From: Kordiimonadaceae bacterium
GTDB lineage: Bacteria > Pseudomonadota > Alphaproteobacteria > Sphingomonadales > Kordiimonadaceae
DNA length: 64,000 bases
NCBI GenBank assembly: GCA_017640725.1
Contig: JAEPQB010000002.1
Location: forward strand, 744,001 to 808,000
Direction of reading: 5' to 3'
Shown in pieces: positions 1-9,928 of the stretch. The position numbers and the translations under genes were made by a program. Below the pieces are notes generated by a model. That model was not told the DNA's origin. It saw only the letters and a list, made by a program, of their open reading frames with translations, and made no database searches. Positions within the stretch are counted from its first letter, which is position 1; every line of letters begins with the position of its first letter.

Positions 1-1
1 C

Positions 2-526
2 GACACTACGCTCGGTGCAGCCACATTGCTTGTGAACAACGCGGGCATTGTGGGCCAAATGGGACCCTTCCCTGACCTGCCTGCTGATGCACTCAAGCGC
101 ACCTTTGCCGTGAATGTATTTGGTGCCATGTATGCGGCGCAGGAAGCCGCAAACCGCATGGCGACATCAAAGGGCGGAAACGGCGGCGTGATCATCAATG
201 TTTCGTCGATGGCGTCGCGGCTCGGCAGCGCGGGCGAGTATGTGCATTATGCCGCCAGCAAAGGCGCAATCGACAGTTTCACTATAGGGCTCGCGAAAGA
301 ACTTGGCCCGGATGGTATCCGCGTGAATGCGGTTAGAAGCGGCACGGTGGGCACTGAGGTGCACCAGCGCGACGGCAACCCGGACCGCCCCGGCATGGTG
401 GCGGAAACAGCCCCCTTGAGGCGGGTTGGCAAACCAGATGACATTGCGGGTGCGATCCTGTGGCTTGCCTCTGACGAAGCAGGGTATGCCACTGGCTCTA
501 TACTGGACGTAACAGGCGGGCTTTAG
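2..526 (+). CDS. SDR family oxidoreductase, 5' end outside window
   Basis: NNAG motif, YxxxK (YAASKGA), C-terminal TGxxLDVTGG; reading frame open to left edge. Confidence 0.9.
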   Translation, partial: DTTLGAATLLVNNAGIVGQMGPFPDLPADALKRTFAVNVFGAMYAAQEAANRMATSKGGNGGVIINVSSMASRLGSAGEYVHYAASKGAIDSFTIGLAKELGPDGIRVNAVRSGTVGTEVHQRDGNPDRPGMVAETAPLRRVGKPDDIAGAILWLASDEAGYATGSILDVTGGL

Positions 527-1368
527 CCCTTAATTCGTGCGTAAAGCGCATCCCTGTAGCGGCGACCAACCGGAATGTGTGCACCGCCCTTCAATGCCAA
601 TCGATGACCGCCACTTTCCAGCGGAGCAATTTCTTCAATTTGTTCAAGGTTGACAACAAAACTGCGATGCACGCGCAAAAAAGGCCCTGCCGAGAGCTTT
701 TTTTCAATCGCGCTTAGCGTGTCTCGGGTCAGATATTCTTCACCGCTTGCAAACACTCGTACATAATTGGAGGCGGCCTGGAACCAGTCAACGCTCGCCA
801 GATCCAGCGCCTTGTCGGCTTTGCCATGTTTCACAAGAATTTTGTTGATTGTAGCTGGCTGGTTTTCCGGTGAAGCCGCCGAAACCGGCTTCTTGAAATA
901 GCGATACAGCAGAATGACAACCGAGAAAGCCACATAAATGGGCAGGTCTTTGGCATATTCATAAACAATAACGCCCATGAGCCCTTCAGACGCCGCGTGA
1001 ACATAGTCTTGCCCGGCAATGGCGAACACGAGTTCCCGCAAAGTTGCCATCATGCCAATATGCGCCAGCGAGAACAGAATTGTGCCGCCTGCATGAGCCA
1101 CAAACGGCATCAACAGCTGTTCTCGGCTGAAGGGGAAGCGGTCGAGCATGGCGCGCACAAAAAGAACCAGCAGCAACGCCGAAAAGCCGCTGGATGCTTC
1201 GTTAGTAACAAGCCGGAACAGCGATACCTCGATCTGTCTGCGCTCGTAATCAACCATCATGTTATAGGCACCTAACGACCAAAACAGGCTGACAATGAAC
1301 AGCCAACCCAGCACTTCTGGCAGGGTGATGCTGCTTAATTCAAAAAAGCGTTTTTTACTATTTGTCAC
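523..1368 (-). CDS. Membrane-bound LytTR-domain transcriptional regulator
   Basis: N-terminal hydrophobic helices then LytTR-like domain (VDWFQAASNYVRVFASGEEYLTRDTLSAIEKKL...FLRVHRSFVVNLEQI). Confidence 0.85.
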   Translation of the reverse strand: MTNSKKRFFELSSITLPEVLGWLFIVSLFWSLGAYNMMVDYERRQIEVSLFRLVTNEASSGFSALLLVLFVRAMLDRFPFSREQLLMPFVAHAGGTILFSLAHIGMMATLRELVFAIAGQDYVHAASEGLMGVIVYEYAKDLPIYVAFSVVILLYRYFKKPVSAASPENQPATINKILVKHGKADKALDLASVDWFQAASNYVRVFASGEEYLTRDTLSAIEKKLSAGPFLRVHRSFVVNLEQIEEIAPLESGGHRLALKGGAHIPVGRRYRDALYARIKG

Positions 1369-1510
1369 TTGTCCCCAAATCCGGTCATTCGGCCCAGCAA
1401 CGGGGCGTTTGTCCCAATTTAACTATTCGGTCGTGGCTTTCGGATGTCAACAACTGGGCTGACCCGTGCGCTGCCAGCGCCTGAGTCATGACAGGATATT
1501 TGAGGAACCA

Positions 1511-2155
1511 ATGCATATGACAAAAACTATTCCAACTATGCTCACTGGCATGGTGCTTTTGGGCATAAGCCAGTCGGCTACCGCACAGAATGACACAGAC
1601 AAACATTTCCACGGCATCTACCTGGGCAGTGAAATTGGCAGCCAAAATTTGTTTGGCGGTGCCCTGATAAACGGCGCAGATATTTTGACCGAAGATAAAC
1701 GCTTTGTGGCGAGCGGATTTATTGGGGCACGTTATCAGTTTGAAAGCGGTCTGGTGTTGGGCTTTGAGGGGCAAGTTGGCGCAACAGATGGAGACCTCAC
1801 GTTCAGTGATACAGCGCAAGGTCTGACAATTGGCTATGAAAACAACAGCCAGTCAGCTTACGGTCTAACCCTTGGCTATGCTTTTGGTGAACATAAAGAC
1901 TGGCTTCTTTTCGCCTATGGCCTTGAGACCTCTCGTGATTTTGACGTGACAATCACGGGGCCGCTTGGCACCGGAACCCAAAACGATAATCAGGGCATGG
2001 TGCGCTATGGGGTTGGCCTTGAGAAAGCCATTGGCAGTGGCCTGCATATTCGGGCGGCGGTTGGCTCGCTTGCTGCCGACTTTGGTGACACCAACACCAA
2101 CATTGATGTGGAGGGCAAGCTCGAGGCAACAATCGGTATTTTGTTCCAGTTTTAG
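1511..2155 (+). CDS. Outer-membrane beta-barrel protein
   Basis: Signal peptide (MHMTKTIPTMLTGMVLLGISQSATAQ), alternating beta strands, C-terminal aromatic residue (ILFQF). Confidence 0.75.
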   Translation: MHMTKTIPTMLTGMVLLGISQSATAQNDTDKHFHGIYLGSEIGSQNLFGGALINGADILTEDKRFVASGFIGARYQFESGLVLGFEGQVGATDGDLTFSDTAQGLTIGYENNSQSAYGLTLGYAFGEHKDWLLFAYGLETSRDFDVTITGPLGTGTQNDNQGMVRYGVGLEKAIGSGLHIRAAVGSLAADFGDTNTNIDVEGKLEATIGILFQF

Positions 2156-2170
2156 CGCTATCGAGCAGGG

Positions 2171-3220
2171 TTAGGAGCGCGCAGCCAAAAGGAAGGCAAC
2201 AAGCGCACGTTCCAGCAAATGGTAGTCTTCATGCTGCAAAGTGCCGCCCGCCACCACAATGCCCGTGACATTGTCAAAAAACGCGCCCGTTCCCCAAAAG
2301 CCGGCGTGTTCGTAAATGGGGTGCCCATTGTGATCTTGCTCGAACAGCCCCAGCCTGTATGGGCTGTCTTTTGGGTGCCCGTCGGGCGAGAGCATCAAGG
2401 CCAGCGTTTCCGCCCGGTCAAAGATCTTGCCGGTCATCAGCAGCCTGTAGAACTGGGCAACGTCGCGCGGTGTTGCAACCAAGCCACCGCCGCCAAACAA
2501 GTCATTTGACGGATGCCAGCTGTGGGTATCGTCACCGGCCAGAAACTGATGGGCGCGCTGGTCCGGGGCCGGTTGCCAAGTGTCCCCCAGCTCCCAGGCT
2601 GTTTCCGCTAAATCATGGCCATTAAAATCCAACAATGCCCGAACGGCGATGGGGAGCGGTTTGCTGGTGATCCGTTCGATGATTTCACCCAGCAGAATAT
2701 AATGCACATCTGAGTATTGGAATTTTTCACCGGGTTCACCGTAAGGCTTGCCCCATGTCATCGCTGACTTAAGCTGCTCATGCGCTGTCCAAACATGGTT
2801 GGTGTCTTCAAGGATGGTCTCGCCATACTTGTCGCTTTGCGTGTGATCAAAAATGCCCGCTGTATGGTTTAGAAGCTGCCACAAGGTGATCTGGTCAACA
2901 TGGTATCCACCGCCCTGCAGGATTGCGGTGGTTTCCGCGCTCACTAAGCCAGCGATCGATTGAGAGAGTGCAAGCTTACCCTGCTCCATCAGCCGCAACA
3001 CTGCGGCGGCAACATAGGTCTTGGAGGTGCTGGCAATGCGAAACATGTGATCCGGTGTGAGCGCCACCACGTCCGGCTCAGCATCTCCTTGCACAATGCT
3101 GAGCCTGGTCTCGCCGTCGATGAGATGCACCGAGTAACCAGCGTCCTTTAGATACTCATCCAGAAAACTCTTAAGCATTGAAATCAATCTCACAAGAAGG
3201 TCTGAAGGCGCAGCATGCAC
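2171..3220 (-). CDS. Serine hydrolase, class C beta-lactamase/D-Ala-D-Ala carboxypeptidase-like
   Basis: SxxK (IASTSKTYVAA), YSDVHY, HAGFWGTG. Confidence 0.85.
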   Translation of the reverse strand: MHAAPSDLLVRLISMLKSFLDEYLKDAGYSVHLIDGETRLSIVQGDAEPDVVALTPDHMFRIASTSKTYVAAAVLRLMEQGKLALSQSIAGLVSAETTAILQGGGYHVDQITLWQLLNHTAGIFDHTQSDKYGETILEDTNHVWTAHEQLKSAMTWGKPYGEPGEKFQYSDVHYILLGEIIERITSKPLPIAVRALLDFNGHDLAETAWELGDTWQPAPDQRAHQFLAGDDTHSWHPSNDLFGGGGLVATPRDVAQFYRLLMTGKIFDRAETLALMLSPDGHPKDSPYRLGLFEQDHNGHPIYEHAGFWGTGAFFDNVTGIVVAGGTLQHEDYHLLERALVAFLLAARS

Positions 3221-3258
3221 GGTTTGGCGCGCGTATCAACCGATACCCGCACAAAAAA

Positions 3259-3276
3259 GCCGGGGCGAACCCTAGC
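3259..3276 (-). terminator. Terminator-like imperfect hairpin downstream of ORF 3282-3788
   Basis: Minus strand GCTAGGG-TTCG-CCCCGGC-TTTTTT with one mismatch and one wobble. Confidence 0.65.
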
Positions 3277-3281
3277 CAGCG

Positions 3282-3788
3282 CTATCTGTTGGGGAAATAT
3301 CTGACGCCAAGGAATTCGCGTTCATCCAGAGGAGGTTCTGCCTCCTCATTGTCTTCGAAATCAATCCATCCATCGAAATCAAGAACAACACCGCTCTCTA
3401 ACCTTAGTGCCGGACCACCGTGATAATCGTCGATTTGCTTGAAAGGAATTTTCTCTTGGCTCAAAAGTATGCGGGTTTGTGCAAGATTTGGCTTGGGTGA
3501 CACCTCCAAAATCCATGGTTCTACCCGGAACACCTTGCTTTCGTATCTCACGAACTCTGGCCACTTAGGGAACACATTGTCGTTCTGCATCGCATCCAAA
3601 ATGCCATTCTCGAAAAAGAATTCATACCGAGAATAGTAGATATGACCGGGTTCATCGGGAGTTCCATCCAGAATTGTTCGCCCATCCGGCTCACCGAGCA
3701 ACTGCTCGACTTTAGCTCTGCTCATTCCAATCTCTGCTGGCCCAAAACGCCCTGTAAGCGCAAAATTTTTGATACTAACTGTGAACAT
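3282..3788 (-). CDS. Hypothetical protein
   Basis: ATG at 3788 preceded by GAGAGGAAGT Shine-Dalgarno; isolated between two terminators. Confidence 0.7.
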   Translation of the reverse strand: MFTVSIKNFALTGRFGPAEIGMSRAKVEQLLGEPDGRTILDGTPDEPGHIYYSRYEFFFENGILDAMQNDNVFPKWPEFVRYESKVFRVEPWILEVSPKPNLAQTRILLSQEKIPFKQIDDYHGGPALRLESGVVLDFDGWIDFEDNEEAEPPLDEREFLGVRYFPNR

Positions 3789-3804
3789 ACTTCCTCTCAA
3801 AAAA

Positions 3805-3822
3805 GCCGGGGCGAACCCCGGC
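3805..3822 (-). terminator. Intrinsic terminator of the amidohydrolase operon
   Basis: Minus strand GCCGGGG-TTCG-CCCCGGC followed by TTTTTT. Confidence 0.9.
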
Positions 3823-3847
3823 TTGTCTGGTTCAGGTTTTGGAACGC

Positions 3848-5119
3848 CTAGCGGTCAAACGCTGGTGAGCGATCCAGGTCTTTGTACCGATCCCTGAGCT
3901 TGGTCTGGCGTGATACAAGCGGATATTCGTCGCCTGCGATCAGCACCGCGTCCGGGCTAGACATCACTTCAATCGGGTCACCGTCCCAAACCACAATGTC
4001 TGCGTCCATGCCATCGGCAAGCTTTCCGTAGCTGTCAGCAAGACCAAATATTTCGGCAGGGTTGACGGTCAGCGCATCCATCGCCGCTTCCCAGGGCATG
4101 CCCATGGAAACAGCAATGCCTGCGTTCTGCACCACAAGCCGCGCGTTTGGTGTGCCCGGCGGGATGAAGGCCACCTTCACGCCGGCCGCATGCAACCGAC
4201 CGGCGGCTGCACTGGTGCGCCCAAGCACATCAAAGTTGCCCGGCAGGTTGGCAGACGGATCAAGCACCACAGGGATGCCAGCCGCCGCCAGCGCATCCGC
4301 CAGCATCCAGGCTTCGCCTGCGCCGCCCAGTATGACATTCACACCAAAGCGGTTTTTGAATGCGATCAGCTGCTCAATATCTGCCTTGCGGTTGACGATG
4401 GCGTAAATCGGCATGTCACCCGACAGGACCGCATTCATGGCGGCATCTTCAGCAGAAGGCTTTTTGGCGTCCTTCTTCTTGTTGTCGTCATCGTCGCTTT
4501 CAGCTGCTTTGTCCATCTTGGTTTTGGCGGCATCAAACTTTTCATTGAGTTTGTGCCAAAGAATGGCCCGGCTGCCGCCAACTTCGGTCGCAGCGCCCTC
4601 GTCAAGGTCGATGGCGAGAAACGCTTTTTCCGCAGCAATCGCATCATCGTCAGACATTTTGACAATGGCACCAAGGCCAAGCCACATGTCACCGGTGTTG
4701 GTCATGCGGGTCATGGCACGGGTTACACCCTCGATGCGCGTATTCGCGATGAAGGCGGACGCCGGGTTGTAGGCGGGCACGACGCTGATGCCGATGACGT
4801 TTTTCTCGCGTGGTGCGGACGAATCAACAATACCGCCGGAGAGCGCGACTTCAGAAAGGCCAAGTGTGGTATCAGCGGCCATAAAGCCGGCGGTCACCCA
4901 TTTGCCGCTGGCGTCAATCACACGGTAGCCATCGGGTACGCTGCCCCCCGACGTGACAGACGTGATTTTGCCGTCGGAGACCAGAATGGTGGCGTTCTCA
5001 ACTTCGCCGGAACCGCCATTTGTGAAGGCACGACCGCCGGTGATGGCGATATCTTCTGCAAACGCAGGCGACGTGAACGCCGCCGCCGCGAGCGCGAGGG
5101 ATGAAATCAGCTTTCTCAT
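3848..5119 (-). CDS. Amidohydrolase family protein (periplasmic)
   Basis: Signal peptide, imidazolonepropionase-like fold motifs (GKWVTAGFMAADTTLG, ADIVVWDGDPIEV); 4-bp overlap with upstream gene. Confidence 0.85.
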   Translation of the reverse strand: MRKLISSLALAAAAFTSPAFAEDIAITGGRAFTNGGSGEVENATILVSDGKITSVTSGGSVPDGYRVIDASGKWVTAGFMAADTTLGLSEVALSGGIVDSSAPREKNVIGISVVPAYNPASAFIANTRIEGVTRAMTRMTNTGDMWLGLGAIVKMSDDDAIAAEKAFLAIDLDEGAATEVGGSRAILWHKLNEKFDAAKTKMDKAAESDDDDNKKKDAKKPSAEDAAMNAVLSGDMPIYAIVNRKADIEQLIAFKNRFGVNVILGGAGEAWMLADALAAAGIPVVLDPSANLPGNFDVLGRTSAAAGRLHAAGVKVAFIPPGTPNARLVVQNAGIAVSMGMPWEAAMDALTVNPAEIFGLADSYGKLADGMDADIVVWDGDPIEVMSSPDAVLIAGDEYPLVSRQTKLRDRYKDLDRSPAFDR

Positions 5120-6576
5120 TTCACGTCTCCTTCCGCTGGTTGGCCAAGCTCAAAGTCCATAACCGGGTTGCTGTCCGGGTTGGCGCGGTCGAAAATGACG
5201 GCCCCGTCCACAAACGTCAGGTCAGCTTTGGAGTAGACGCTGAACGGGTCCCCCGACCACAGCACCACGTCTGCGTCCTTGCCAGCCTCAAGCGTGCCTG
5301 TCATGGCGTCAATGCCAAGCGACTTGGCCGGGTTCTGGGAAAGCCAGATCCAGGCTTCAGCTTTTGAAATGTCCACACCCGCCTTGCGGCCATCAGCCAA
5401 CGCTTTGGCGGCTTCCTGGTTCAGGCGCTGGATGCCAGATGCGCTGTCAGAATGCACAATCGCGCACGCGCCAGCCTTGTGCACAAACGGGATGTTTTCG
5501 CGGATGCCGTCATAGGCTTCCATTTTGAAGCCATACCAGTCTGCCCACATGGCCGAGCACACATTGTTTTCAGCAAGCTTGTCGGCAATTTTGTAGCTTT
5601 CGGTTGCGTGCTGGAACGATGTGATCTGATAGTTGAATTCTTTCATCACATCGAGCATTTGGCCCATGTCATCGGCACGGTAACAGTGCATATGCACCAG
5701 AATATCGCCGCGCAGTACGCCTGCAAGCGTATCCAGGTTCAGATCACGCTTGGGTGGCAGTACGTCTTTACCCGCGGCATAGTCCCGCTCGTATTTGTCC
5801 CACTGGCGCTGATAATCCTGCGCGTCGGCCCAGGCCTGCCGGTATCCGGCAACATTGCCCATGCGGGTGTGCGGGCGGAAATCACCGCCGCGACTACCGT
5901 CACCGTAAACCCGCTTGGGGTTTTCGCCGCAGGCCATTTTCATGCCGTAGGGTGCCCCCGGGAATTTCATATCCTGCGCAACGCGGCCCGGCACATTTTT
6001 GATGGTGACCGAACGGCCACCCACAAGGTTGGCGGATCCCGGCAGCAACTGCAGCGAGGTGATACCACCGGCAGCAGCACGAATAAATCCTGGGTCCTGC
6101 GGCCACAGGGCATGCTCTGCCCAGGCGTCAGCCGTGACAGGGTCGCCCACTTCGTTACCGTCTGAGTGTGACTGCACACCCGGGCTTGGGTAAACGCCCA
6201 AATGACTGTGCACATCAATGATGCCCGGTGTGACCCAACGGCCAGCCGCATCAATCACGGTGGCGCCGTCGGGTGCGGAAATGTCTGTGCCCACGGCAAC
6301 AACCTTGCCGCCTTCCATCAGGACAGAGCCGCCTTCGATCATGCCGCCCTTGCCATCAAGCACAGTAGCGCCGGTAATCAGCGTCGCGGATGATGGAAGC
6401 GGTGTGTAACTGGATGGGAACGGGTCCCGGTTAATGTCAACAAACTCGCCCTGCTCTGTATCGCTGGGCGTGCAGGCGGCCAGAAGCGCGGATGCGGCAA
6501 CGGTGGTTGCGGCACGCTTCAACCAGCCTGCGGCACGCGGGCGATGGCCTCGCGCCGACAGCATAGTCATAGTCAT
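5116..6576 (-). CDS. Amidohydrolase family protein (lipoprotein-like)
   Basis: PGIIDVHSHLG metal-binding motif, VLWSGDPFSVYSKAD; lipobox-like LLAAC. Confidence 0.9.
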   Translation of the reverse strand: MTMTMLSARGHRPRAAGWLKRAATTVAASALLAACTPSDTEQGEFVDINRDPFPSSYTPLPSSATLITGATVLDGKGGMIEGGSVLMEGGKVVAVGTDISAPDGATVIDAAGRWVTPGIIDVHSHLGVYPSPGVQSHSDGNEVGDPVTADAWAEHALWPQDPGFIRAAAGGITSLQLLPGSANLVGGRSVTIKNVPGRVAQDMKFPGAPYGMKMACGENPKRVYGDGSRGGDFRPHTRMGNVAGYRQAWADAQDYQRQWDKYERDYAAGKDVLPPKRDLNLDTLAGVLRGDILVHMHCYRADDMGQMLDVMKEFNYQITSFQHATESYKIADKLAENNVCSAMWADWYGFKMEAYDGIRENIPFVHKAGACAIVHSDSASGIQRLNQEAAKALADGRKAGVDISKAEAWIWLSQNPAKSLGIDAMTGTLEAGKDADVVLWSGDPFSVYSKADLTFVDGAVIFDRANPDSNPVMDFELGQPAEGDVK

Positions 6577-6683
6577 ATGTTATCCCCTCTAACTGCCCCC
6601 ACAAGCTGGCCCCTGAACGGCCACCAAATGAGAGAGAAAGCAAACAGTAACAAGCAGTTGGCGCCGAGTCACGCGTGCACTGA

Positions 6684-6697
6684 TCAACTATAGTTGA
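6684..6697. promoter_or_regulatory. Palindromic operator-like site TCAACTATAGTTGA upstream of the amidohydrolase operon
   Basis: Perfect 14-bp palindrome; also at 57429-57442. Confidence 0.65.
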
Positions 6698-6749
6698 GGG
6701 GCCAAGTAAAACCGCAAGCTGATGATAATTACGCAGTGAAGAAAAAACT

Positions 6750-7379
6750 TTACGAACTTGCAGGGAGAATGGCGTCATAAATCCGGTAATCGTCAGCGAG
6801 TATGGTGCGGCACTTTTTCTGGTCTTCTGCACTTGGTGCCTGTTCTGACGGCGGTGACACGTTGCGTCGCTCAAGCACCAGTGGCTTGCCAACATGCTCG
6901 CAAAGTGTCGACCATAGCTGGTCAATATCCTCAAATCGAAACAGCGTGGGCCCGACGGTTTTTTGGTCCGCCGCCAATACAAATTTGGCTTGCCTGCCGA
7001 CCTTGGCGAAGGGGCGCGGCTTTGGGCTTGCCACTTCTTGCAAAAACTCTGCCCAGCTTATGTCGCCAGTGTAGAGGTGATGGCGCGGATGGTCTTCCGC
7101 TTCAATTTTTTGACGGCGCCGGAACTTGTACCAGCTGAACAACCAGTCGGTTGGCTCCCTGATCAGGGTGTATACCGGATAGTTAACCACTTCAGGCCCC
7201 ACCCTGTGCTGCAGGAACGGCAATACAAACTGCTCATAATCGGCGTAAGGCGTGTGACGCAAGCGGAAGTGGTTACCAAGCACGGCGTCGCTGTGGTCCT
7301 TGAGCGATTTGATAATCGACGAGGACGCACACTTCTGGTTCGAAAGAAAAACGAACTTATGTTTGACCGAGATAAGCAT
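6750..7379 (-). CDS. Sulfotransferase family protein
   Basis: 5'-PSB-like FLSNQKCASSSI, TLIREPTDWLFSWYKFR. Confidence 0.7.
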   Translation of the reverse strand: MLISVKHKFVFLSNQKCASSSIIKSLKDHSDAVLGNHFRLRHTPYADYEQFVLPFLQHRVGPEVVNYPVYTLIREPTDWLFSWYKFRRRQKIEAEDHPRHHLYTGDISWAEFLQEVASPKPRPFAKVGRQAKFVLAADQKTVGPTLFRFEDIDQLWSTLCEHVGKPLVLERRNVSPPSEQAPSAEDQKKCRTILADDYRIYDAILPASS

Positions 7380-7441
7380 AGGGGTTCGTTATAGGTTCCG
7401 GAAACCGGGATGGAAAGTGCGGAGACCACCGCCGGACCGAA

Positions 7442-8206
7442 TTAGTCCGCTGGCAAAGACTGCACCCAGTCGTCGTTCTCCTCATAGCCGAGACGGACGA
7501 GGGCATCACCGTATAGCTCAAGGAACCGTTCGCCCATCGCGCGGGTATAGACGCCGCGCCACTGAGCTACTTTGCCGGACCGGGTGTGTTTGTCCACATG
7601 CTTGCGTTCGCCGAACAGGGAAAACTTAAAAAAAGTGTCTTTTGCTGCTGCCAGTTCGTCGCCTGTGAAACCCAGCCGCCGCATGGTGGCTTCAAAGTCC
7701 TGCATGTCCGCGTCGGTCATCCATGTTTCATAGCGAACGGTTGCAAAATCGGACAAACGCTCAAAATCCGCCAGCATCTGCTTGCATGTATGGAATGCGA
7801 CATTTTCCATTTCGAACAAATACTGCTGAACGGGCGTTTCGCAGGCATTGATCGCCTGCTGGTAGCTCATGCCGTTCATATCATCGCGCGGGGTATGCAG
7901 CCAGCTTTCATGGCTTTTCACATGATAATGCGCGCCAGAGATAACTACATCGCGCGGGTCCCTGATCATCCTGAAGCCGGAATGATTTGCTTCCAGCAGA
8001 CTTTGCGGAAACTGGCTGTGATCATCCAGGTAAAAGCCGGGCTTTGGGTCTATGGGCTCTGTACCCAAATGGCTGCCGTGAAAGTCTGTTTCAAGCACTT
8101 TGGCCAGATTGAGGAAAACCCTCTGCATCCAGACTGTACCGGTTTTGTGGTAGGTCCCGATGAGAAGAATATCTCTCGATTTTTTTCTCTGCCAAGGCCA
8201 GCGCAT
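7442..8206 (-). CDS. Sulfotransferase domain protein
   Basis: TYHKTGTVWMQRVF 5'-PSB loop and RMIRDPRDVVISGAHYH 3'-PB motif. Confidence 0.85.
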   Translation of the reverse strand: MRWPWQRKKSRDILLIGTYHKTGTVWMQRVFLNLAKVLETDFHGSHLGTEPIDPKPGFYLDDHSQFPQSLLEANHSGFRMIRDPRDVVISGAHYHVKSHESWLHTPRDDMNGMSYQQAINACETPVQQYLFEMENVAFHTCKQMLADFERLSDFATVRYETWMTDADMQDFEATMRRLGFTGDELAAAKDTFFKFSLFGERKHVDKHTRSGKVAQWRGVYTRAMGERFLELYGDALVRLGYEENDDWVQSLPAD

Positions 8207-8231
8207 GAAATGACCATCACCCCAATAAAAA

Positions 8232-8254
8232 GCGGGGACGTTACACGTCCCCGC
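8232..8254 (-). terminator. Intrinsic terminator of the POT transporter gene
   Basis: Minus strand GCGGGGACG-TGTAA-CGTCCCCGC followed by TTTTTATT. Confidence 0.85.
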
Positions 8255-8374
8255 CCTCGACCAAATGCGCCTGACGGATCAGACGCCGTGCATGCCCCAA
8301 AAAGGCTTGCGAAAATTAGGCAGAGTTAAACACAAGCCACCCTGCCAAGCAAGGACAAACGCCCTTAGGTTGGT

Positions 8375-9928
8375 TTAATGCACGCCGTGCATTCCTTTGC
8401 GAAGGATTGGCGTCAAAAGCAAAATGAAGACGCCAACACCAACACTGCCGTAGCCGATGATGTTGTAAACTTCCATAGTAGCGTTCACGTCCAGAACTGC
8501 GCCACCGCCGCCATGCGCACCGCTGCCTGTAAGTGAACTGATCCAGCCGGCCACATAGTTTCCGAGTGCTGTGAACAGGAACCATGTACCCATCACCATG
8601 CCCACGATCTTGGACACACTCAGCTTAGTTACCATCGAAAGGCCCACCGGGCTGAGGCAAAGCTCTGCAAGAGTCAGCGACAAGTAAATGATGACCAGCC
8701 AGATAAAGCTTTTGCTGGTGCTGTCGTCAAGGCTCATGCCCCACGAGAAGAGGATGTAGCCCGCGCCAATCAGAAGCATCGCGATCGCGAATTTGCCAGG
8801 TGTTGATGGTTCCAGCCCTTTCCGGCTTAAGGCCACCCACATCCAAGCGAATACTGGCGCAAAAATGATGATAAACAGAGGGTTCATTGATTGAACCTGT
8901 GTTGCTTTAACTTCAAACAGGCCGAATATGCTGCGATCAAACTGTTCGTCTGCAAGCACTGTCAGGCTGGCGGCTTGTTGCTCGAACAGCGCCCAGAATA
9001 CTGACTGAATGGCAATCAAAAAACAGGCAACCATCAGGCGGTCGCGCTCCACCTTGGTGCAATTCTTGAAGGCATAGATGAGAATGATGGCAATCATCAC
9101 AAAGCCGGAGAACCCAAGGAGTTGGCCGACTATTTCCTGATACTGCATCATCATCCAGGAAACACCAACAAGCACGATACCAAACAAGTAGATGGCATTT
9201 TCTTTGTTCACACCGATGGGTGACTTTTCCTTGAGCACTTCTGGTGCAGGCGCATCTGCACGACCGTCCAGGTACTTTTGGCCCCAAAGGAATACCAAGA
9301 GACCGAACAACATACCAACACCGGCAATAAAGAAGCCCCAGTTCCAGCCATAAACCTCGCCGACATATCCAACAATGATCGTCGACAAGACCGAACCAAC
9401 GTTGATGCCCATATAGAAAATGGTAAAGCCGCCATCCCTGCGCGGATCATCTGGACCATAAAGCGCGCCTACAATCGTTGAGATATTTGCTTTCAAGAAT
9501 CCCACGCCGGTAATAATCAGCGCCAGAGCCAGGAAGAATATCTGTAGGTAAAAATCGCTACGTACAACCGTGTCGCCGTCCATGTAGGCCTGCGGTCCAT
9601 GGAAGCCCATCAGGGTATGTCCTGCCACAAGCAGGATAGCACCGTAAGTTACGGCTTTTCGGCTCCCCAAGTAACGGTCAGCCATGTAACCACCGATGAT
9701 TGGCATCATATAAACAAGGCCGGCATATGCCCCATAAATGATGCTGGCTTCACCATTGGTAAACAGGTGATATTTGATCAAATACAGAACAAGAATGGTG
9801 CGCATACCATAATAGGAAAAGCGCTCCCACATTTCGGTTAGAAAACAGATTACCAGCCCGATAGGATGACCCAGAAACTCGCGTTCCTGTGATCCCTCGG
9901 TTGAGACAACTGTGTCAGTCATGTCCAC
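8375..9928 (-). CDS. POT/PTR family proton-dependent oligopeptide transporter
   Basis: MTEMWERFSYYGMRTILVLYL, FTIFYMGINVGS, about 12-14 TM. Confidence 0.95.
   Translation of the reverse strand: MDMTDTVVSTEGSQEREFLGHPIGLVICFLTEMWERFSYYGMRTILVLYLIKYHLFTNGEASIIYGAYAGLVYMMPIIGGYMADRYLGSRKAVTYGAILLVAGHTLMGFHGPQAYMDGDTVVRSDFYLQIFFLALALIITGVGFLKANISTIVGALYGPDDPRRDGGFTIFYMGINVGSVLSTIIVGYVGEVYGWNWGFFIAGVGMLFGLLVFLWGQKYLDGRADAPAPEVLKEKSPIGVNKENAIYLFGIVLVGVSWMMMQYQEIVGQLLGFSGFVMIAIILIYAFKNCTKVERDRLMVACFLIAIQSVFWALFEQQAASLTVLADEQFDRSIFGLFEVKATQVQSMNPLFIIIFAPVFAWMWVALSRKGLEPSTPGKFAIAMLLIGAGYILFSWGMSLDDSTSKSFIWLVIIYLSLTLAELCLSPVGLSMVTKLSVSKIVGMVMGTWFLFTALGNYVAGWISSLTGSGAHGGGGAVLDVNATMEVYNIIGYGSVGVGVFILLLTPILRKGMHGVH

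Noticed and set aside
4190-5104. 304-aa plus-strand ORF
   Set aside because: Antisense to the amidohydrolase gene; low-complexity His/Arg/Gly-rich translation typical of an antisense frame
5452-6165. 237-aa plus-strand ORF
   Set aside because: Antisense to the second amidohydrolase gene
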